NCBI RefSeq assembly: GCF_029835735.1
Contig: NZ_JAOEAL010000001.1
Location: 4,092,001 to 4,156,000, forward strand
DNA from: Shewanella sp. GD04112
Lineage (GTDB): Bacteria; Pseudomonadota; Gammaproteobacteria; Enterobacterales; Shewanellaceae
Length of the DNA stretch: 64,000 nucleotides
Direction: 5' to 3'
Below the pieces are notes generated by a model. That model saw only the letters and a program-made list of their open reading frames with translations, was not told where the DNA came from and did no database searches. The translations under genes and the position numbers were made by a program. Shown here piece after piece: positions 44,667-54,468 of the stretch (positions within the stretch are counted from its first letter, which is position 1; each line of letters begins with the position of its first letter).

Positions 44667-45299
44667 TTAGTAGGCCACACTGATCCTTTGATTGGGATGA
44701 GCCGCGTTTTCCGCTTCATCGAGCATGGCTTTGGCGTAGTCGGCCACTGAAATCTTGCTCTGACCATTCGCATCGGTAAAGAAGCTATCGCCGCCTAAAC
44801 GGTAAGGACCTTCGCTGGCGCCTGGGTAAATTTCTGCCGCTGGACTGACAAAAGTCCAGTTAACCATAGTATTGGCGGCGCGAAATGCCTTCAATGCCTC
44901 ACCTTGAGCCAAGGCTTCATCCTTATAAGCGGGCGGGAAGTCTGGGCTTGAAACCAAGGTCACTCCCGGCGCCACTTCTAAACTCCCCGCACCACCGACC
45001 CAAAGTAGACGAGGCACTTTTGCCTGTGGTAACACGGCTAATAGATTATTGACTGTCTTCGCGACTATGCCATGGTTCTGTTCGGCGCGTGCACCCACTG
45101 CGGCAATCACTAAATCGACACCCGCAAATGTGTCGGCTTCCAATGGCAAAGTCAGGTCGACACTACGTACTTCAGCCGCTGTTTCGCCAAGCTTGCTTGG
45201 GTCACGCACTAAGGCAACCACTTCATGGCCACGGCTCAGCGCCTCGTTAAAAATGGTTCCGCCAATCCAACCTGATGCGCCTAATACTGCAATTTTCAT
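44667..45299 (-). CDS. NAD(P)-binding reductase/epimerase-like protein (NmrA/SDR-type)
   Basis: 210 residues. The N-terminal V-L-G-A-S-G-W-I-G-G is a dinucleotide-binding glycine motif; the protein has no Y-x-x-x-K, so it is of the atypical SDR / NmrA-like class. Cytosolic. It is divergent from a LysR-type gene with a spacing of 119 bases, so the LysR protein is the likely regulator. Substrate unknown. It resembles quinone or methylglyoxal-stress reductases annotated elsewhere, but this is not proof. Confidence 0.75.
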   Translation of the reverse strand: MKIAVLGASGWIGGTIFNEALSRGHEVVALVRDPSKLGETAAEVRSVDLTLPLEADTFAGVDLVIAAVGARAEQNHGIVAKTVNNLLAVLPQAKVPRLLWVGGAGSLEVAPGVTLVSSPDFPPAYKDEALAQGEALKAFRAANTMVNWTFVSPAAEIYPGASEGPYRLGGDSFFTDANGQSKISVADYAKAMLDEAENAAHPNQRISVAY

Positions 45300-45418
45300 T
45301 TGATAAGTCTCGCTACTGATTTAAATTGAGACCAGTTTACTTGCGACACTTCACGTGATAAATATCGATAAATGAGCATGATTGTTTCAGATTGAGATAC
45401 TAATGGATGTAATTATAT

Positions 45419-46321
45419 ATGGATAAAATCGCCGCAATGCGTAGCTTTATCGAAGTGGCCAACTGTGGCAGCTTTACTAAGGCCGCAGAACACCTCGATC
45501 TCAGTCGCCTACAGGTATCACGTCATATTCAAGAAATTGAGCAGTGGCTGAGTTTACGTTTATTGCACCGCACGACCCGCAGCGTCAGCCTCACTCTGCA
45601 GGGGGAAGAAGCCCTGCAATATTGTCAGCGGGTGCTGAGCGAAGTCGCCGCAATGGAAAGCCGCGCCCATAGTCATAACACCGAATTAGTTGGCAGTATT
45701 CGTATTGCTACGCCCGTCGGGCTTGGGCAGCACAGTCTGTTTGATGTGGTCGATCGCTTTATAAAATTACACCCTAAGGTCAATATTCAGCTGTTAATGT
45801 CGGACAGTTTTGCCCAGTTGGTGGATGAGCGGGTGGACGTGGCACTGCGCTATACCGAGCAACCCGATGAGAATTTGATTGCCCGCAAACTGATGAGCAT
45901 AGATGCCGTGCTGTGCGCCGCGCCCAGTTACTTGGCTCAAGCCGAGCCACTAACCGTCCCTAACGATCTGCTCAGCCATAATTGCCTTATCCATAGCTCA
46001 CAGCAACATTGGCAGCTACTCAAGGAGCAACAGAGTGAGCTGATTAAACCTATGGGGAATCTGATGGCCAATGAAATGGGAGTACTTGTCAGCGCCGCAT
46101 TGCGCGGGCATGGCATTGCCTACTTGCCCTGCGACTTAGCCAATCCCTATCTGGCCAGCGGCCAACTACAAGAAGTGCTCCCCGAATACACGGCGCCAGG
46201 GCAAACCCTTTGGGCTGTGTATCTCTCCCGCAGTTATCAACAAGCGCTGGTGCGCGCCTTTATCGATTTTACCGCCCAGCAGTGGCAGCAGGATCTCAGT
46301 AAGTGGACGACGGCGAGTTAA
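45419..46321 (+). CDS. LysR-type transcriptional regulator
   Basis: 300 residues. The N-terminal winged HTH covers about 1-60 (F-I-E-V-A-N-C-G-S-F-T-K-A-A-E-H-L, then V-S-R-H-I). The effector-binding domain fills the rest. It resembles the AaeR/DsdC-like subgroup that starts M-D-K-I-A-A-M-R-S-F. By position it is expected to control the divergent NAD(P)-binding protein. The effector is unknown. Confidence 0.88.
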   Translation: MDKIAAMRSFIEVANCGSFTKAAEHLDLSRLQVSRHIQEIEQWLSLRLLHRTTRSVSLTLQGEEALQYCQRVLSEVAAMESRAHSHNTELVGSIRIATPVGLGQHSLFDVVDRFIKLHPKVNIQLLMSDSFAQLVDERVDVALRYTEQPDENLIARKLMSIDAVLCAAPSYLAQAEPLTVPNDLLSHNCLIHSSQQHWQLLKEQQSELIKPMGNLMANEMGVLVSAALRGHGIAYLPCDLANPYLASGQLQEVLPEYTAPGQTLWAVYLSRSYQQALVRAFIDFTAQQWQQDLSKWTTAS

Positions 46322-46333
46322 GCCCACAAACAA

Positions 46334-46364
46334 AACGCACTGAGGCTTTAAGGCTCAGTGCGTT
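46334..46364 (-). terminator. Terminator of the DyP peroxidase gene
   Basis: Perfect 11-bp stem AACGCACTGAG/CTCAGTGCGTT; on the minus strand TTTTGTTTG follows. It also lies right after the LysR stop. Confidence 0.85.
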
Positions 46365-46384
46365 GAATCGCGGTTTGCGAAGGC

Positions 46385-47326
46385 TTAATTATCGAACTGC
46401 ATCAAAAAATCTAAGCTTGGGGCGAAGAAAGAAGAACCCGTCAAGGCGCTGGTGAAGTGCATTAGGTGGTCATGATTACCCACACCATCGCCAAACACCA
46501 TGCTGTGGAGCATCTTCTCAAAGTGCTCTGGGGTGCGACAGGTTGAAATAAACATCAACCCTTGCTCCTTGAGCGAGCCGTAAGGCATGCTCTGGCGCAA
46601 AATCTCAATCGACTTGCCGTTGTCATCCTTGAGGTTGACCCGCTTGATATGGCTGGTTAATGGCTTATCTTCCGACTCGTATTCGATGTTGTCTTGCTTG
46701 GTACGACCGATAATATCTTCTTGCTTCTTAAGCGGTAATCTATGCCACTTACTCAAGTTGTGGGCGTACTTTTGCACATGAATGTAGCTGCCGCCCTTAA
46801 ATTCAGGATCTTCATCCCCGACCAAGGCAACCTCTTGACGATGACGCCCCTTAGGATTTTCGGTGCCATCGACAAAGCCTGTTAAGTCGCGGCTATCCAT
46901 AAATCTAAAGCCGCGTTCCTCTTCGACTAACTCGACTAAGTCTTCGAACATTTGGCTGATTTCGTTGGCGACTAAATGCAAAATGTCATAGCGGTCGCAG
47001 CGAATATGCACAAACAGATCGTATTCGATCGCTGGCGCCTCACGGTTACCCGCTTGCATTGCTGGGAATGGCTTGAGCATCTCGGGGCGAGCATCGGGAT
47101 AGAGGCTGTCCCAATAGTTGGCACCAATGCCCACAAAACCATTGAATGCGCTGTCGGAGTATTGATCCGTCAACTCATAAATATACTGCGCAACGTTGGC
47201 AATACAGGGACGCAATTGCGATTCAACGTTATCGTTGTCGCTCGCATTAAACATCAAATAGACGCTATGTAAGTTTCCCTCTGCACACACACCCAACTGT
47301 TCACGCGGCATATTTTGAATATCCAT
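46385..47326 (-). CDS. Dye-decolorizing peroxidase (DyP, type B)
   Basis: 313 residues from the ATG after AAGGGTGATAACCAG; 16 upstream codons are open. The G150-F-V-D153-G-T-E-N motif carries the distal aspartate. His226 in S-H-I-K-R-V is the expected proximal haem ligand, followed by an arginine. The size and motifs match the Shewanella TyrA-type DyP. It is a cytosolic haem peroxidase, possibly associated with ferric or encapsulin systems elsewhere; no encapsulin gene here. Haem/iron context follows (ggt, fbp). Confidence 0.9.
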   Translation of the reverse strand: MDIQNMPREQLGVCAEGNLHSVYLMFNASDNDNVESQLRPCIANVAQYIYELTDQYSDSAFNGFVGIGANYWDSLYPDARPEMLKPFPAMQAGNREAPAIEYDLFVHIRCDRYDILHLVANEISQMFEDLVELVEEERGFRFMDSRDLTGFVDGTENPKGRHRQEVALVGDEDPEFKGGSYIHVQKYAHNLSKWHRLPLKKQEDIIGRTKQDNIEYESEDKPLTSHIKRVNLKDDNGKSIEILRQSMPYGSLKEQGLMFISTCRTPEHFEKMLHSMVFGDGVGNHDHLMHFTSALTGSSFFAPSLDFLMQFDN

Positions 47327-47456
47327 CTGGTTATCACCCTTTTGTCGATTCATTTTCGGCAATATTATCCGCAACTTTACCTGAAAATGACATTAAGTAA
47401 CGCACAGTTTGTCCGTCTTTGTAATGTAAACACGTTTGTAGACTGGAATATAAAAA

Positions 47457-47482
47457 TTGACGAGGCCATTACGCCTCGTCAA
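47457..47482 (-). terminator. Terminator of ggt
   Basis: TTGACGAGGC/GCCTCGTCAA stem; on the minus strand TTTTTATATT follows. Confidence 0.88.
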
Positions 47483-47532
47483 TTCGTCTTACGCAAGTTT
47501 CGGCGCTCATAACGCCAAAGGCGAATTATGCC

Positions 47533-49245
47533 TTAGTAACCTGCGGCATAACCATCTTTACGGCTCTCTGATGCGCCGCGGTAAACGCCCGTTTCGGCAT
47601 TAAAACCAATGGCTTGATATCCACCAAAATCGCCGAGCCCATCGCGTAGCACATGGCCTTTCTTAATTAGCTCACGGCGGGTTTCAACGGGGAAGCCTGA
47701 TTCTAAGCTCACATAGCCGCCGTCATTCATCACCTCACCCGTAGGCTCGGTCGAACCTGTGTGCAAAATTCTGGGGGCATCGCCCGCTTCTTGCAAGTTC
47801 ATTTTAAAATCAATCAGATTAACAATGATCTGCGCGTGCATTTGCGGCTGTGTTGCGCCGCCCATCACCCCAAAACTCAACCAAGGTTTACCGTCTTTAG
47901 TCACAAAGGCGGGAATAATGGTATGGAAGGGACGCTTACCCGGCGCATAAGTGTTGAAACGACCTTCGGTGAGATCGAACATCTGCCCGCGATCCTGCAA
48001 TACAAAGCCGAGATCCGGTGGCGTCATACCCGAGCCCATGCCGCGGTAGTTACTCTGGATTAGCGACACCATATTGCCGTCTTTATCCGCCGTCGTCAGA
48101 TACACAGTATCCCCATGTTGCAGCGCAGGATTCCCCGCATCGACACTCTTAGCCGCCTTGTTTAAGTCGATAAGTTTGGCGCGATCGTAATTGTATTGCT
48201 GCGAAATCAATTCCTTCACTGGCACTTTGTTAAAGGCCATATCGGCATAGAATTTCGCGCGGTCGGCAAAGGCGAGTTTCTTAGCCTCTACGAATAAATG
48301 CACATATTCGGGGCTGTTAAAGCCCATGGCCGCAACATCGAAGGGCTCCATGGTTTTTAAGATCTGTAACGCAGCAATCCCCTGCCCATTGGGCGGCAAC
48401 TCCCACACATCGTAGCCACGGTAGTTGGCCGATACGGGTTCAACCCAGTCGCTAGTATGGCTGGCGAGGTCTTCATAACTGAGGAAACCGCCTTGCGCCT
48501 TCATGTATTTATCTATGCTCTTGGCGATATCGCCCTTATAAAATGCATCGCGACCGCCCTTGGCAATTTTCTCGTAGGTGTTTGCTAATGCAGGATTTTT
48601 AAATATTTCCCCTACCGCAGGCATTTTGCCATTGGGCATATAGGTTTCTTTAAAACCGGGGAATTGACCGAGTTTTTTACCACTGCCATTAAGGTAATAG
48701 GCAATAAGCTCAGAAACGGGAAAACCTTCGCGGGCATAACGAATCGCTGGCGCTAAATTATCGGCCATTGGCAGTTTGCCGAACTTATCGTGCAGCTCAT
48801 ACCATCCATCCACCGCACCGGGAACCGACACGGGCAGCGGCCCAAAAGGCGGTAAATAATCTAGTCCGAGGGATTTAAGCTTTTCTAGGGTTAAAGATTT
48901 GGGGCTACGACCCGATGCATTGAGGCCATAGAGCTTTTTATCTTTAGCACTCCAGACAATGGCAAATAAATCGCCACCAACCCCAGCGCCTGTAGGCTCG
49001 ACTAAGCCCAGCATGGCATTAGCCGCAATCGCCGCATCCACAGCACTGCCGCCCTGTTTTAACACATCAATCGCCACCTGAGTCGCTAGCGGTTGGCTGG
49101 TCGCCGCCATCCCATGGGTGGCGTACACTTCTGAGCGCGTCGCAAAGGCTTTACCCGTGATCCTATCCATGGCCAACACTCCCGATGACGACATTGCTGT
49201 CGCCACTGTGACTAAGGTACAAATTGATTTTATTGTTTTTATCAT
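47533..49245 (-). CDS. ggt: Gamma-glutamyltransferase (periplasmic)
   Basis: 570 residues from the ATG after GGAGGAATT. A signal peptide is visible (I-K-S-I-C-T-L-V-T-V, cleavage near V-L-A-M). The precursor is cut autocatalytically at the Thr in Q-H-G-D-T-V-Y-L, which becomes the nucleophile; G-S-G-M-T-P-P lies later. It removes or transfers the gamma-glutamyl group of glutathione in the periplasm, supplying cysteinylglycine. Monocistronic with its own terminator. Confidence 0.93.
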   Translation of the reverse strand: MIKTIKSICTLVTVATAMSSSGVLAMDRITGKAFATRSEVYATHGMAATSQPLATQVAIDVLKQGGSAVDAAIAANAMLGLVEPTGAGVGGDLFAIVWSAKDKKLYGLNASGRSPKSLTLEKLKSLGLDYLPPFGPLPVSVPGAVDGWYELHDKFGKLPMADNLAPAIRYAREGFPVSELIAYYLNGSGKKLGQFPGFKETYMPNGKMPAVGEIFKNPALANTYEKIAKGGRDAFYKGDIAKSIDKYMKAQGGFLSYEDLASHTSDWVEPVSANYRGYDVWELPPNGQGIAALQILKTMEPFDVAAMGFNSPEYVHLFVEAKKLAFADRAKFYADMAFNKVPVKELISQQYNYDRAKLIDLNKAAKSVDAGNPALQHGDTVYLTTADKDGNMVSLIQSNYRGMGSGMTPPDLGFVLQDRGQMFDLTEGRFNTYAPGKRPFHTIIPAFVTKDGKPWLSFGVMGGATQPQMHAQIIVNLIDFKMNLQEAGDAPRILHTGSTEPTGEVMNDGGYVSLESGFPVETRRELIKKGHVLRDGLGDFGGYQAIGFNAETGVYRGASESRKDGYAAGY

Positions 49246-49384
49246 AATTCCTCCCACTCTGGAGGAATTAAGGTAACAAGGAAGGCTGAAAATATCAGCA
49301 ATCTAGCGTTTTTTTGCCCAAGTTAAACGTAAGCAAAAATGTCATACTTTATGCTGATACAGTGACATATCCTCGGCGGTCTGC

Positions 49385-50434
49385 TTAAGATTCAAATAGC
49401 ACTAGGGAATGTGGCTCAGTGCTTAACACCACCCGCTGGCCGACATTCAACTGCATGATTTGGCTACGCACTTCGACATAATGGGCGTGGGACGCCGCCT
49501 CGACTTTCACCCAGTAATGGCAAAATGCTCCGAGGAAGCGCCGCTCGGTAATAGTGCCCACCCCCGCATCATCGGCGCTGAGCGCCAATTGCTGTGGCCG
49601 CAAAAACACTTGGCCATTGAAAGCATGGGATTGCGACAAGGGCGTCAGGCTGCGCAGCTCACCAATCGGGGTGGCAACACTATGGCCATCGATCACTTCG
49701 GCGGGTAGATAGTTACCACTGCCCAGAAAATCCGCCACATAACGGCTATTGGGCGCGGCATATAAGTTTTCGGCGCGGCCATGCTGCACTATCACACCTT
49801 GGTTAAAAATGGCCAAGGTATCGGCAAAGACGAAGGCCTCGTCCTTACTGTGGGTTACAAATACCGCGCTGACATTACGTTGTTTGAGAATGCTGCGGAT
49901 CTCCGCCATCATGCTGTGGCGCACTTGGGCATCGATATTCGAAAAAGGCTCATCGAGTAACAGTAATTGCGGCTCATACGCAAGCGCGCGGGCAATCGAC
50001 ACCCGCTGCTGCTGCCCACCGGACAACTCATGGGGATAACGCTTGGCTAAGCCTTCGAGTTTCACTAGGGCGAGCATGTCATCCAAGCGTGCCTGGCGCT
50101 GCGTAGCCGTTAATTTTGCTACGCCAAAGAGAATATTCTCGGCGACGGTCAAATGGGGGAACAAGGCATAGTCTTGGAAGATCATCCCTATCCCCCGTTG
50201 CTCACTCGGCACAAATTGCCCCGCACCGCTGACGGTCTTGCCATTAATTTGAATTTCACCTTGGCTGATGGCCTGCAATCCAGCCACCGCCCTGAGCAAG
50301 GTGGTTTTGCCGCAGCCACTTGGGCCTAACAGCGCAAGGATTTCACCTTGAGCAAGGGTTAAATCTAAGCCTTTGAGTACCTGTTGGCCCTGATAATCGC
50401 TATGAACTTGATGAAGATTGAGGGTGCTGGTCAT
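49385..50434 (-). CDS. fbpC: Ferric iron ABC transporter, ATP-binding protein
   Basis: 349 residues. Walker A G-P-S-G-C-G-K-T-T near residue 40, signature L-S-G-G-Q-Q-Q-R-V-S-I-A-R, Walker B L-L-L-L-D-E-P-F-S-N-I-D. A C-terminal TOBE-like part follows. It overlaps the permease gene by four bases (ATGA), so the two are translationally coupled. Third gene of fbpA-fbpB-fbpC. Confidence 0.92.
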   Translation of the reverse strand: MTSTLNLHQVHSDYQGQQVLKGLDLTLAQGEILALLGPSGCGKTTLLRAVAGLQAISQGEIQINGKTVSGAGQFVPSEQRGIGMIFQDYALFPHLTVAENILFGVAKLTATQRQARLDDMLALVKLEGLAKRYPHELSGGQQQRVSIARALAYEPQLLLLDEPFSNIDAQVRHSMMAEIRSILKQRNVSAVFVTHSKDEAFVFADTLAIFNQGVIVQHGRAENLYAAPNSRYVADFLGSGNYLPAEVIDGHSVATPIGELRSLTPLSQSHAFNGQVFLRPQQLALSADDAGVGTITERRFLGAFCHYWVKVEAASHAHYVEVRSQIMQLNVGQRVVLSTEPHSLVLFES

Positions 50435-52065
50435 CGGCTATCTTGCTCCAAGGAACGGTTTAAATAAATCAGTGGGACTAAGCCCACGAGCACAATCACA
50501 ATGGCGGGCAAGGCGCCATGTTCAAGCTTTTCGTCTGAGACAAACTGGAAAACATAGGTGGCGAGATTCTCAAACCCTATAGGCCGCAGCAACAATGCCG
50601 CCGGTAATTCTTTCATGCTTTCGATAAACACCAGTAGCGCCCCGGCAAATAAGCCCTTCGTGAGCAGCGGCAGATGCACTCTTTGTAGCAGTCGTCTTGG
50701 GCTCTGCCCTAAGGTCAGACTCACCATGTCCAGTGACGGCGAAATACGTTTGTAACTAGTCTCCACACTGCCGATGGCGATAGCCACAAAGCGCACACAA
50801 AAGGCAAAAACCAGTGCGACCGTACTGCCCGTAAGCAGGAGCCCTGGGCCAGTCATCCCCAACCAATTTGCTGCATCATTGATCGCAAAATCGAGCAGGG
50901 TTAACGGCACCAGCACGCCAATCGCCAGCACTGTGCCAGGCAAGGCATAGCCAGTCGAGGCCAAGCGTGATGGCAGCGCATCGCTCGACCTTGGGCTCAC
51001 GCGGCGAATAAACATCAATATCAACGCAATCGCGCAGCACACTAGGCTAGTGATGAGTGCGAGGCTCAAGCTATTCACACTCAATTGCCAGAAAATCGGG
51101 TCCCAGCTCTGCTCAAAATAATCGATGGCATAGGAGAGCAAAATGCCGCTTGGCAGTACAAAGGCCAGCAGTAACAAGGTGATGCAATAGCCGAGGGCAC
51201 ACAGGGTTTGCATCGGTGAGAGCCGATATAAATCGCTCGCTTGAATGCGGGACTGCTTTTGGAATAACTGCTGCTTGCGGCGGGCAAAACGCTCTACCCC
51301 AATCAAACTAAACACCACCAAGAGGATAATGGCCGAGAGCTTAGCCGCCGCCGTCAAATTGCCATAGCCCAGCCAAGTGTCGTACACGGCCGTGGTCAGG
51401 GTGGGCACGGCAAAGTAGTTGACTGTGGCAAAATCCGCCGCCGTCTCCATCGCCACTAAAGCCACGCCCACGGCCAAAGCTGGCCTTGCCATAGGTAAGG
51501 ATAAACGCCAAAAACTTTGCCACGGCGAGCAGCCCATAATCCTCGATGCGTGGGCCAAGCTTAGGGATTGCTCCATAAACGCGGTGCGCGCCAACAGATA
51601 AATATAGGGAAAGAGCACCAGCGACAACACACACGCCGCGCCGCCTAAGGTACGGATATCGGGGAAAAAGTAATCCTGCGGCGAACTCCAACCAAACACT
51701 GAGCGAAGCCAAGTTTGCACAGGTCCTGCGTAATCGAGTAAATCGGTATACACGTAGGCGACTATGTAGGCGGGCATGGCCAAGGGTAGCAATAAGGCCC
51801 ATTGCAGATAACGCCTAGCGACAAACTCACAGCGCGCCATCAACCAAGCGCAGGGCAGTGCCAGCAAGAGTGAGCCAATACTCACCCACAGGATCAACCA
51901 TAGGCTGTTGGAGATATAGGTGGGTAGTACAGTGGAGAGCAGATGACCAAAGACGGCCTCATCGGGCTGCGCCGCCTGAAGAATTAACGCAAAGAGGGGT
52001 AACACCAGTAGCGCGGCTATGGCATAACCAGTAAGCGACCAGCTTCTGGCTAATCCTAAAATCAT
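50431..52065 (-). CDS. fbpB: Ferric iron ABC transporter, permease (fused two-domain)
   Basis: 544 residues with about twelve membrane segments. Two copies of the permease EAA-type loop are present (A-S-R-I-M-G-C-S-P and V-S-L-T-L-G-Q-S-P), one in each half, as in FbpB/SfuB. It forms the channel for Fe3+ through the inner membrane. Upstream fbpA is separated by an 81-base gap that holds a hairpin. Confidence 0.92.
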   Translation of the reverse strand: MILGLARSWSLTGYAIAALLVLPLFALILQAAQPDEAVFGHLLSTVLPTYISNSLWLILWVSIGSLLLALPCAWLMARCEFVARRYLQWALLLPLAMPAYIVAYVYTDLLDYAGPVQTWLRSVFGWSSPQDYFFPDIRTLGGAACVLSLVLFPYIYLLARTAFMEQSLSLAHASRIMGCSPWQSFWRLSLPMARPALAVGVALVAMETAADFATVNYFAVPTLTTAVYDTWLGYGNLTAAAKLSAIILLVVFSLIGVERFARRKQQLFQKQSRIQASDLYRLSPMQTLCALGYCITLLLLAFVLPSGILLSYAIDYFEQSWDPIFWQLSVNSLSLALITSLVCCAIALILMFIRRVSPRSSDALPSRLASTGYALPGTVLAIGVLVPLTLLDFAINDAANWLGMTGPGLLLTGSTVALVFAFCVRFVAIAIGSVETSYKRISPSLDMVSLTLGQSPRRLLQRVHLPLLTKGLFAGALLVFIESMKELPAALLLRPIGFENLATYVFQFVSDEKLEHGALPAIVIVLVGLVPLIYLNRSLEQDSR

Positions 52066-52087
52066 GTGGATCCTTTAACCTAAGTGA

Positions 52088-52107
52088 GTGCGCCAATTAA
52101 GGCGCAC
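52088..52107. terminator. Hairpin between fbpA and fbpB
   Basis: GTGCGCC/GGCGCAC stem. The T-run is on the plus strand side only, so on the operon strand it is more likely an mRNA-stabilising or partial-stop structure, often seen after binding-protein genes. Confidence 0.55.
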
Positions 52108-52146
52108 TTTTCACTTTTACTATTTCTAGTCGCTATAACCGCTCAA

Positions 52147-53154
52147 CTAGAGATCGAACTGAACTTCATCTAACAATTTCACCGCCGCTTGGTGGTATTC
52201 CGCCAGCTTGAAAATCGGTAATTGGTCGGATTTAAACTCACCCCAGGAGGCGACTAAGGTTGAAGGCGCGACATCGGCTTTCACCGGATATTCCATGTTT
52301 ACTTCGGCATAGGCTTTTTGTGCCACATCCGCAGACAGGAACTCCATCAACTTGATGGCATTGTCTTTATTCGGCGCATGGCGAGTCAGCACCATACCAG
52401 AAACGTTCACATGGGCACCGCGATCGGCTTGATTCGGGAAGTTAATCGCCACTGCCTCTGCCCAGCTCTTTTGCTCTGGATCTTGCAGCATATTGCCGTA
52501 GTAGTAGCTATTGCCGATGGCGATATCACACAAGCCTTCTTTAACCGCCTTCACCTGCGCCCTATCGTTACCTTGAGGCTTGCGTGCTAAGTTGGTTTTC
52601 ACACCTTGCAACCAAGTCTTAGTGTCGGCCTCACCGTGGTGGGCGATCATCGACGCGACTAAGGCGATGTTGTAAGGATGCTTACCACTGCGCGTACAGA
52701 TCTTGCCTTTGTACTTAGGATCGGCCAGCTCTTCGTAGCTGATGGCTTGTGGGCCGAGGCGATCTTTTGCCGTATAGAGATTACGCACACGCATCGTTAA
52801 GGCATACCATTGTCCATCGGGATCGCGGTATTGCGCGGGGATATTGCTATTGAGCTGCTCACTTTTCACGGGAGCAGTCAGGTCTTTGTCGACTAATTCG
52901 ACCAAGCGAGAGAAATCTGAAGTTAACACTAAATCCGCAGGGGATAAACGGCCTTCACGGGCGATACGCTCGGCAATACCGTCTTTCGCAAATACCACAT
53001 TCACAGCAATGCCAGTTTCATCGGTGAAACGCTTCAGAATAGGCTCAACCAAAAACGCTTGGCGATAGGAATAAACCGTTAATTTTTCATCCGCATGTGC
53101 AGACTGCGCAACCGACATTAACCCAAGTAAAGCGGCACAAGTTACCCATTTCAT
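52147..53154 (-). CDS. fbpA: Ferric iron ABC transporter, periplasmic binding protein
   Basis: 335 residues. The signal peptide is clear, with cleavage after S-A-H-A near residue 21. N-S-Y-Y-Y-G-N near 215 carries the adjacent tyrosines that bind Fe3+ in FbpA/FutA-type proteins. The protein carries Fe3+ to FbpBC. A Fur-box-like site lies upstream, so it should be induced by iron starvation. Confidence 0.93.
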   Translation of the reverse strand: MKWVTCAALLGLMSVAQSAHADEKLTVYSYRQAFLVEPILKRFTDETGIAVNVVFAKDGIAERIAREGRLSPADLVLTSDFSRLVELVDKDLTAPVKSEQLNSNIPAQYRDPDGQWYALTMRVRNLYTAKDRLGPQAISYEELADPKYKGKICTRSGKHPYNIALVASMIAHHGEADTKTWLQGVKTNLARKPQGNDRAQVKAVKEGLCDIAIGNSYYYGNMLQDPEQKSWAEAVAINFPNQADRGAHVNVSGMVLTRHAPNKDNAIKLMEFLSADVAQKAYAEVNMEYPVKADVAPSTLVASWGEFKSDQLPIFKLAEYHQAAVKLLDEVQFDL

Positions 53155-53207
53155 TAGCGATTTCTCCTCAAAATGATGACATCAAGCGTGAGTCAATTCT
53201 TAAGACT

Positions 53208-53228
53208 ATTAATGATAATAGTTATCAG
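53208..53228. promoter_or_regulatory. Fur box-like site in the fbpA-53373 divergent region
   Basis: ATTAATGATAATAGTTATCAG is close to the Fur 19-mer consensus GATAATGATAATCATTATC (I count about 14 of 19 identical). It sits 55-75 bases upstream of fbpA and could also affect the divergent gene at 53373. Confidence 0.7.
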
Positions 53229-53372
53229 TTGCGCAAGAGTAATAGATCAAATGAACCAGAGCAATAGATTGATTAACTTTTTGTTTTTAATGAAATTAAA
53301 CTTAAAACTGGAGATTATCTCAAACCAAACTAAACTGAACCTTAATTCGCTTAAAATACGTGAGGAGGTGTT

Positions 53373-53795
53373 ATGTTAAGCGCGTTACTACTGCTTGTCG
53401 TCGTGATAGCGCTACTCGCGTTTATGGTGCTCAAACGGGGGCCTAAAAAGCGCAAGCATTTTGTCAAACTCATGGATAACGCGAAAAAGAAAAATCAACG
53501 GCTTGCTGGGCAAGAAAGGCGCTTCCATTGTGTCAGCATCGAAAATGACGGTAGTTGTTGTGATCAGGTAGATGAGTTAAAAGGGAAACGTTTTCTGTCA
53601 AAGGAAGCCCCAGAACTCCCGATGGAAGAATGCACTATGGCCAATTGTCAGTGCCGCTATCAACACTATGATGATAGACGCCAAACGGGTAACGACCGCA
53701 GAGTTGATTACGGCATAACAAAGGATCTCTACGGCGCGTTTGGTGAACATAATCGCCGTGAGACCCATAGAGGCCGCCGCTCAACAGACCACTAA
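53373..53795 (+). CDS. Small membrane-anchored protein of unknown function
   Basis: 140 residues, preceded by GAGGAGGTGTT. One N-terminal membrane segment (about 2-20), then a lysine/arginine-rich stretch. The soluble part has C-C and C-x-x-x-x-C-x-C groups in the middle (around 50-90), and an Arg/Asp-rich tail. The cysteines could bind metal; not shown. Divergent from fbpA and shares the Fur-box region. Coding is clear; function unknown. Confidence 0.6.
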   Translation: MLSALLLLVVVIALLAFMVLKRGPKKRKHFVKLMDNAKKKNQRLAGQERRFHCVSIENDGSCCDQVDELKGKRFLSKEAPELPMEECTMANCQCRYQHYDDRRQTGNDRRVDYGITKDLYGAFGEHNRRETHRGRRSTDH

Positions 53796-53801
53796 TGCCT
53801 T

Positions 53802-54398
53802 TTACGCTGGACGAGTTTCCACAAACGCGGGGAGATCGCGCATCTCACTAAACCAGAGCGAGGTCGCGGGAGCCACTTTACGCCAATCAAGCTCTGGATG
53901 TCTGAAATCCACATAATCTAATAAGCAAATTAAGGCTAATTGTGGCGCCTGAATCGTTGCCTGAGTGATCACACTCTGGTGTTCCATTTGCATCAAACCC
54001 CGCAGCAGCGCTTGCTCAAAACGCGATGTCCAAAAGGCCGATCTCACCCCTTCCTCTTCACGCATTTGTTCTTGGCGCAATTTTACCGCGCTATCGATAA
54101 GACCTTTGATCATCGAATATTGGCACTGTAATACCCAATTATTCACTTGACCACCGAACATCTGCTGCTCACCTAATTCGGCGTCTAAATAGCGCATGAT
54201 CACTTCGCTATCGAAGATAGGCACACCATCGTTGGTGATGAGGCAAGGGATCTGCCCAAGCGGGTTAACATCGAGCAGCTCGGCGGTGTTTTCCATCGGA
54301 TTGACTAAGACTTCTTCGATATCCTTAATCCCTAAATAACGGATTAATGTGCGAACACAGCGAGCATAGGGTGAAGCGAGGGAGCAGAGCAACTTCAT
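53802..54398 (-). CDS. Glutathione S-transferase family protein
   Basis: 198 residues from the ATG after AAGGATTTTTTG. N-terminal thioredoxin-like half has L-L-C-S-L-A-S-P-Y-A-R and N-P-L-G-Q-I-P-C-L; then the S-x-x-I-M-R-Y-L-D helix and an all-helical C-terminal half. It has the usual length. Cytosolic, substrate unknown. The stop is six bases from the end of the convergent gene at 53795. Confidence 0.85.
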   Translation of the reverse strand: MKLLCSLASPYARCVRTLIRYLGIKDIEEVLVNPMENTAELLDVNPLGQIPCLITNDGVPIFDSEVIMRYLDAELGEQQMFGGQVNNWVLQCQYSMIKGLIDSAVKLRQEQMREEEGVRSAFWTSRFEQALLRGLMQMEHQSVITQATIQAPQLALICLLDYVDFRHPELDWRKVAPATSLWFSEMRDLPAFVETRPA

Positions 54399-54468
54399 CA
54401 AAAAATCCTTCTATATGACTGACATTAAAACGATTAAGACTAATTATTTGTCATTAACACTCAACCGA

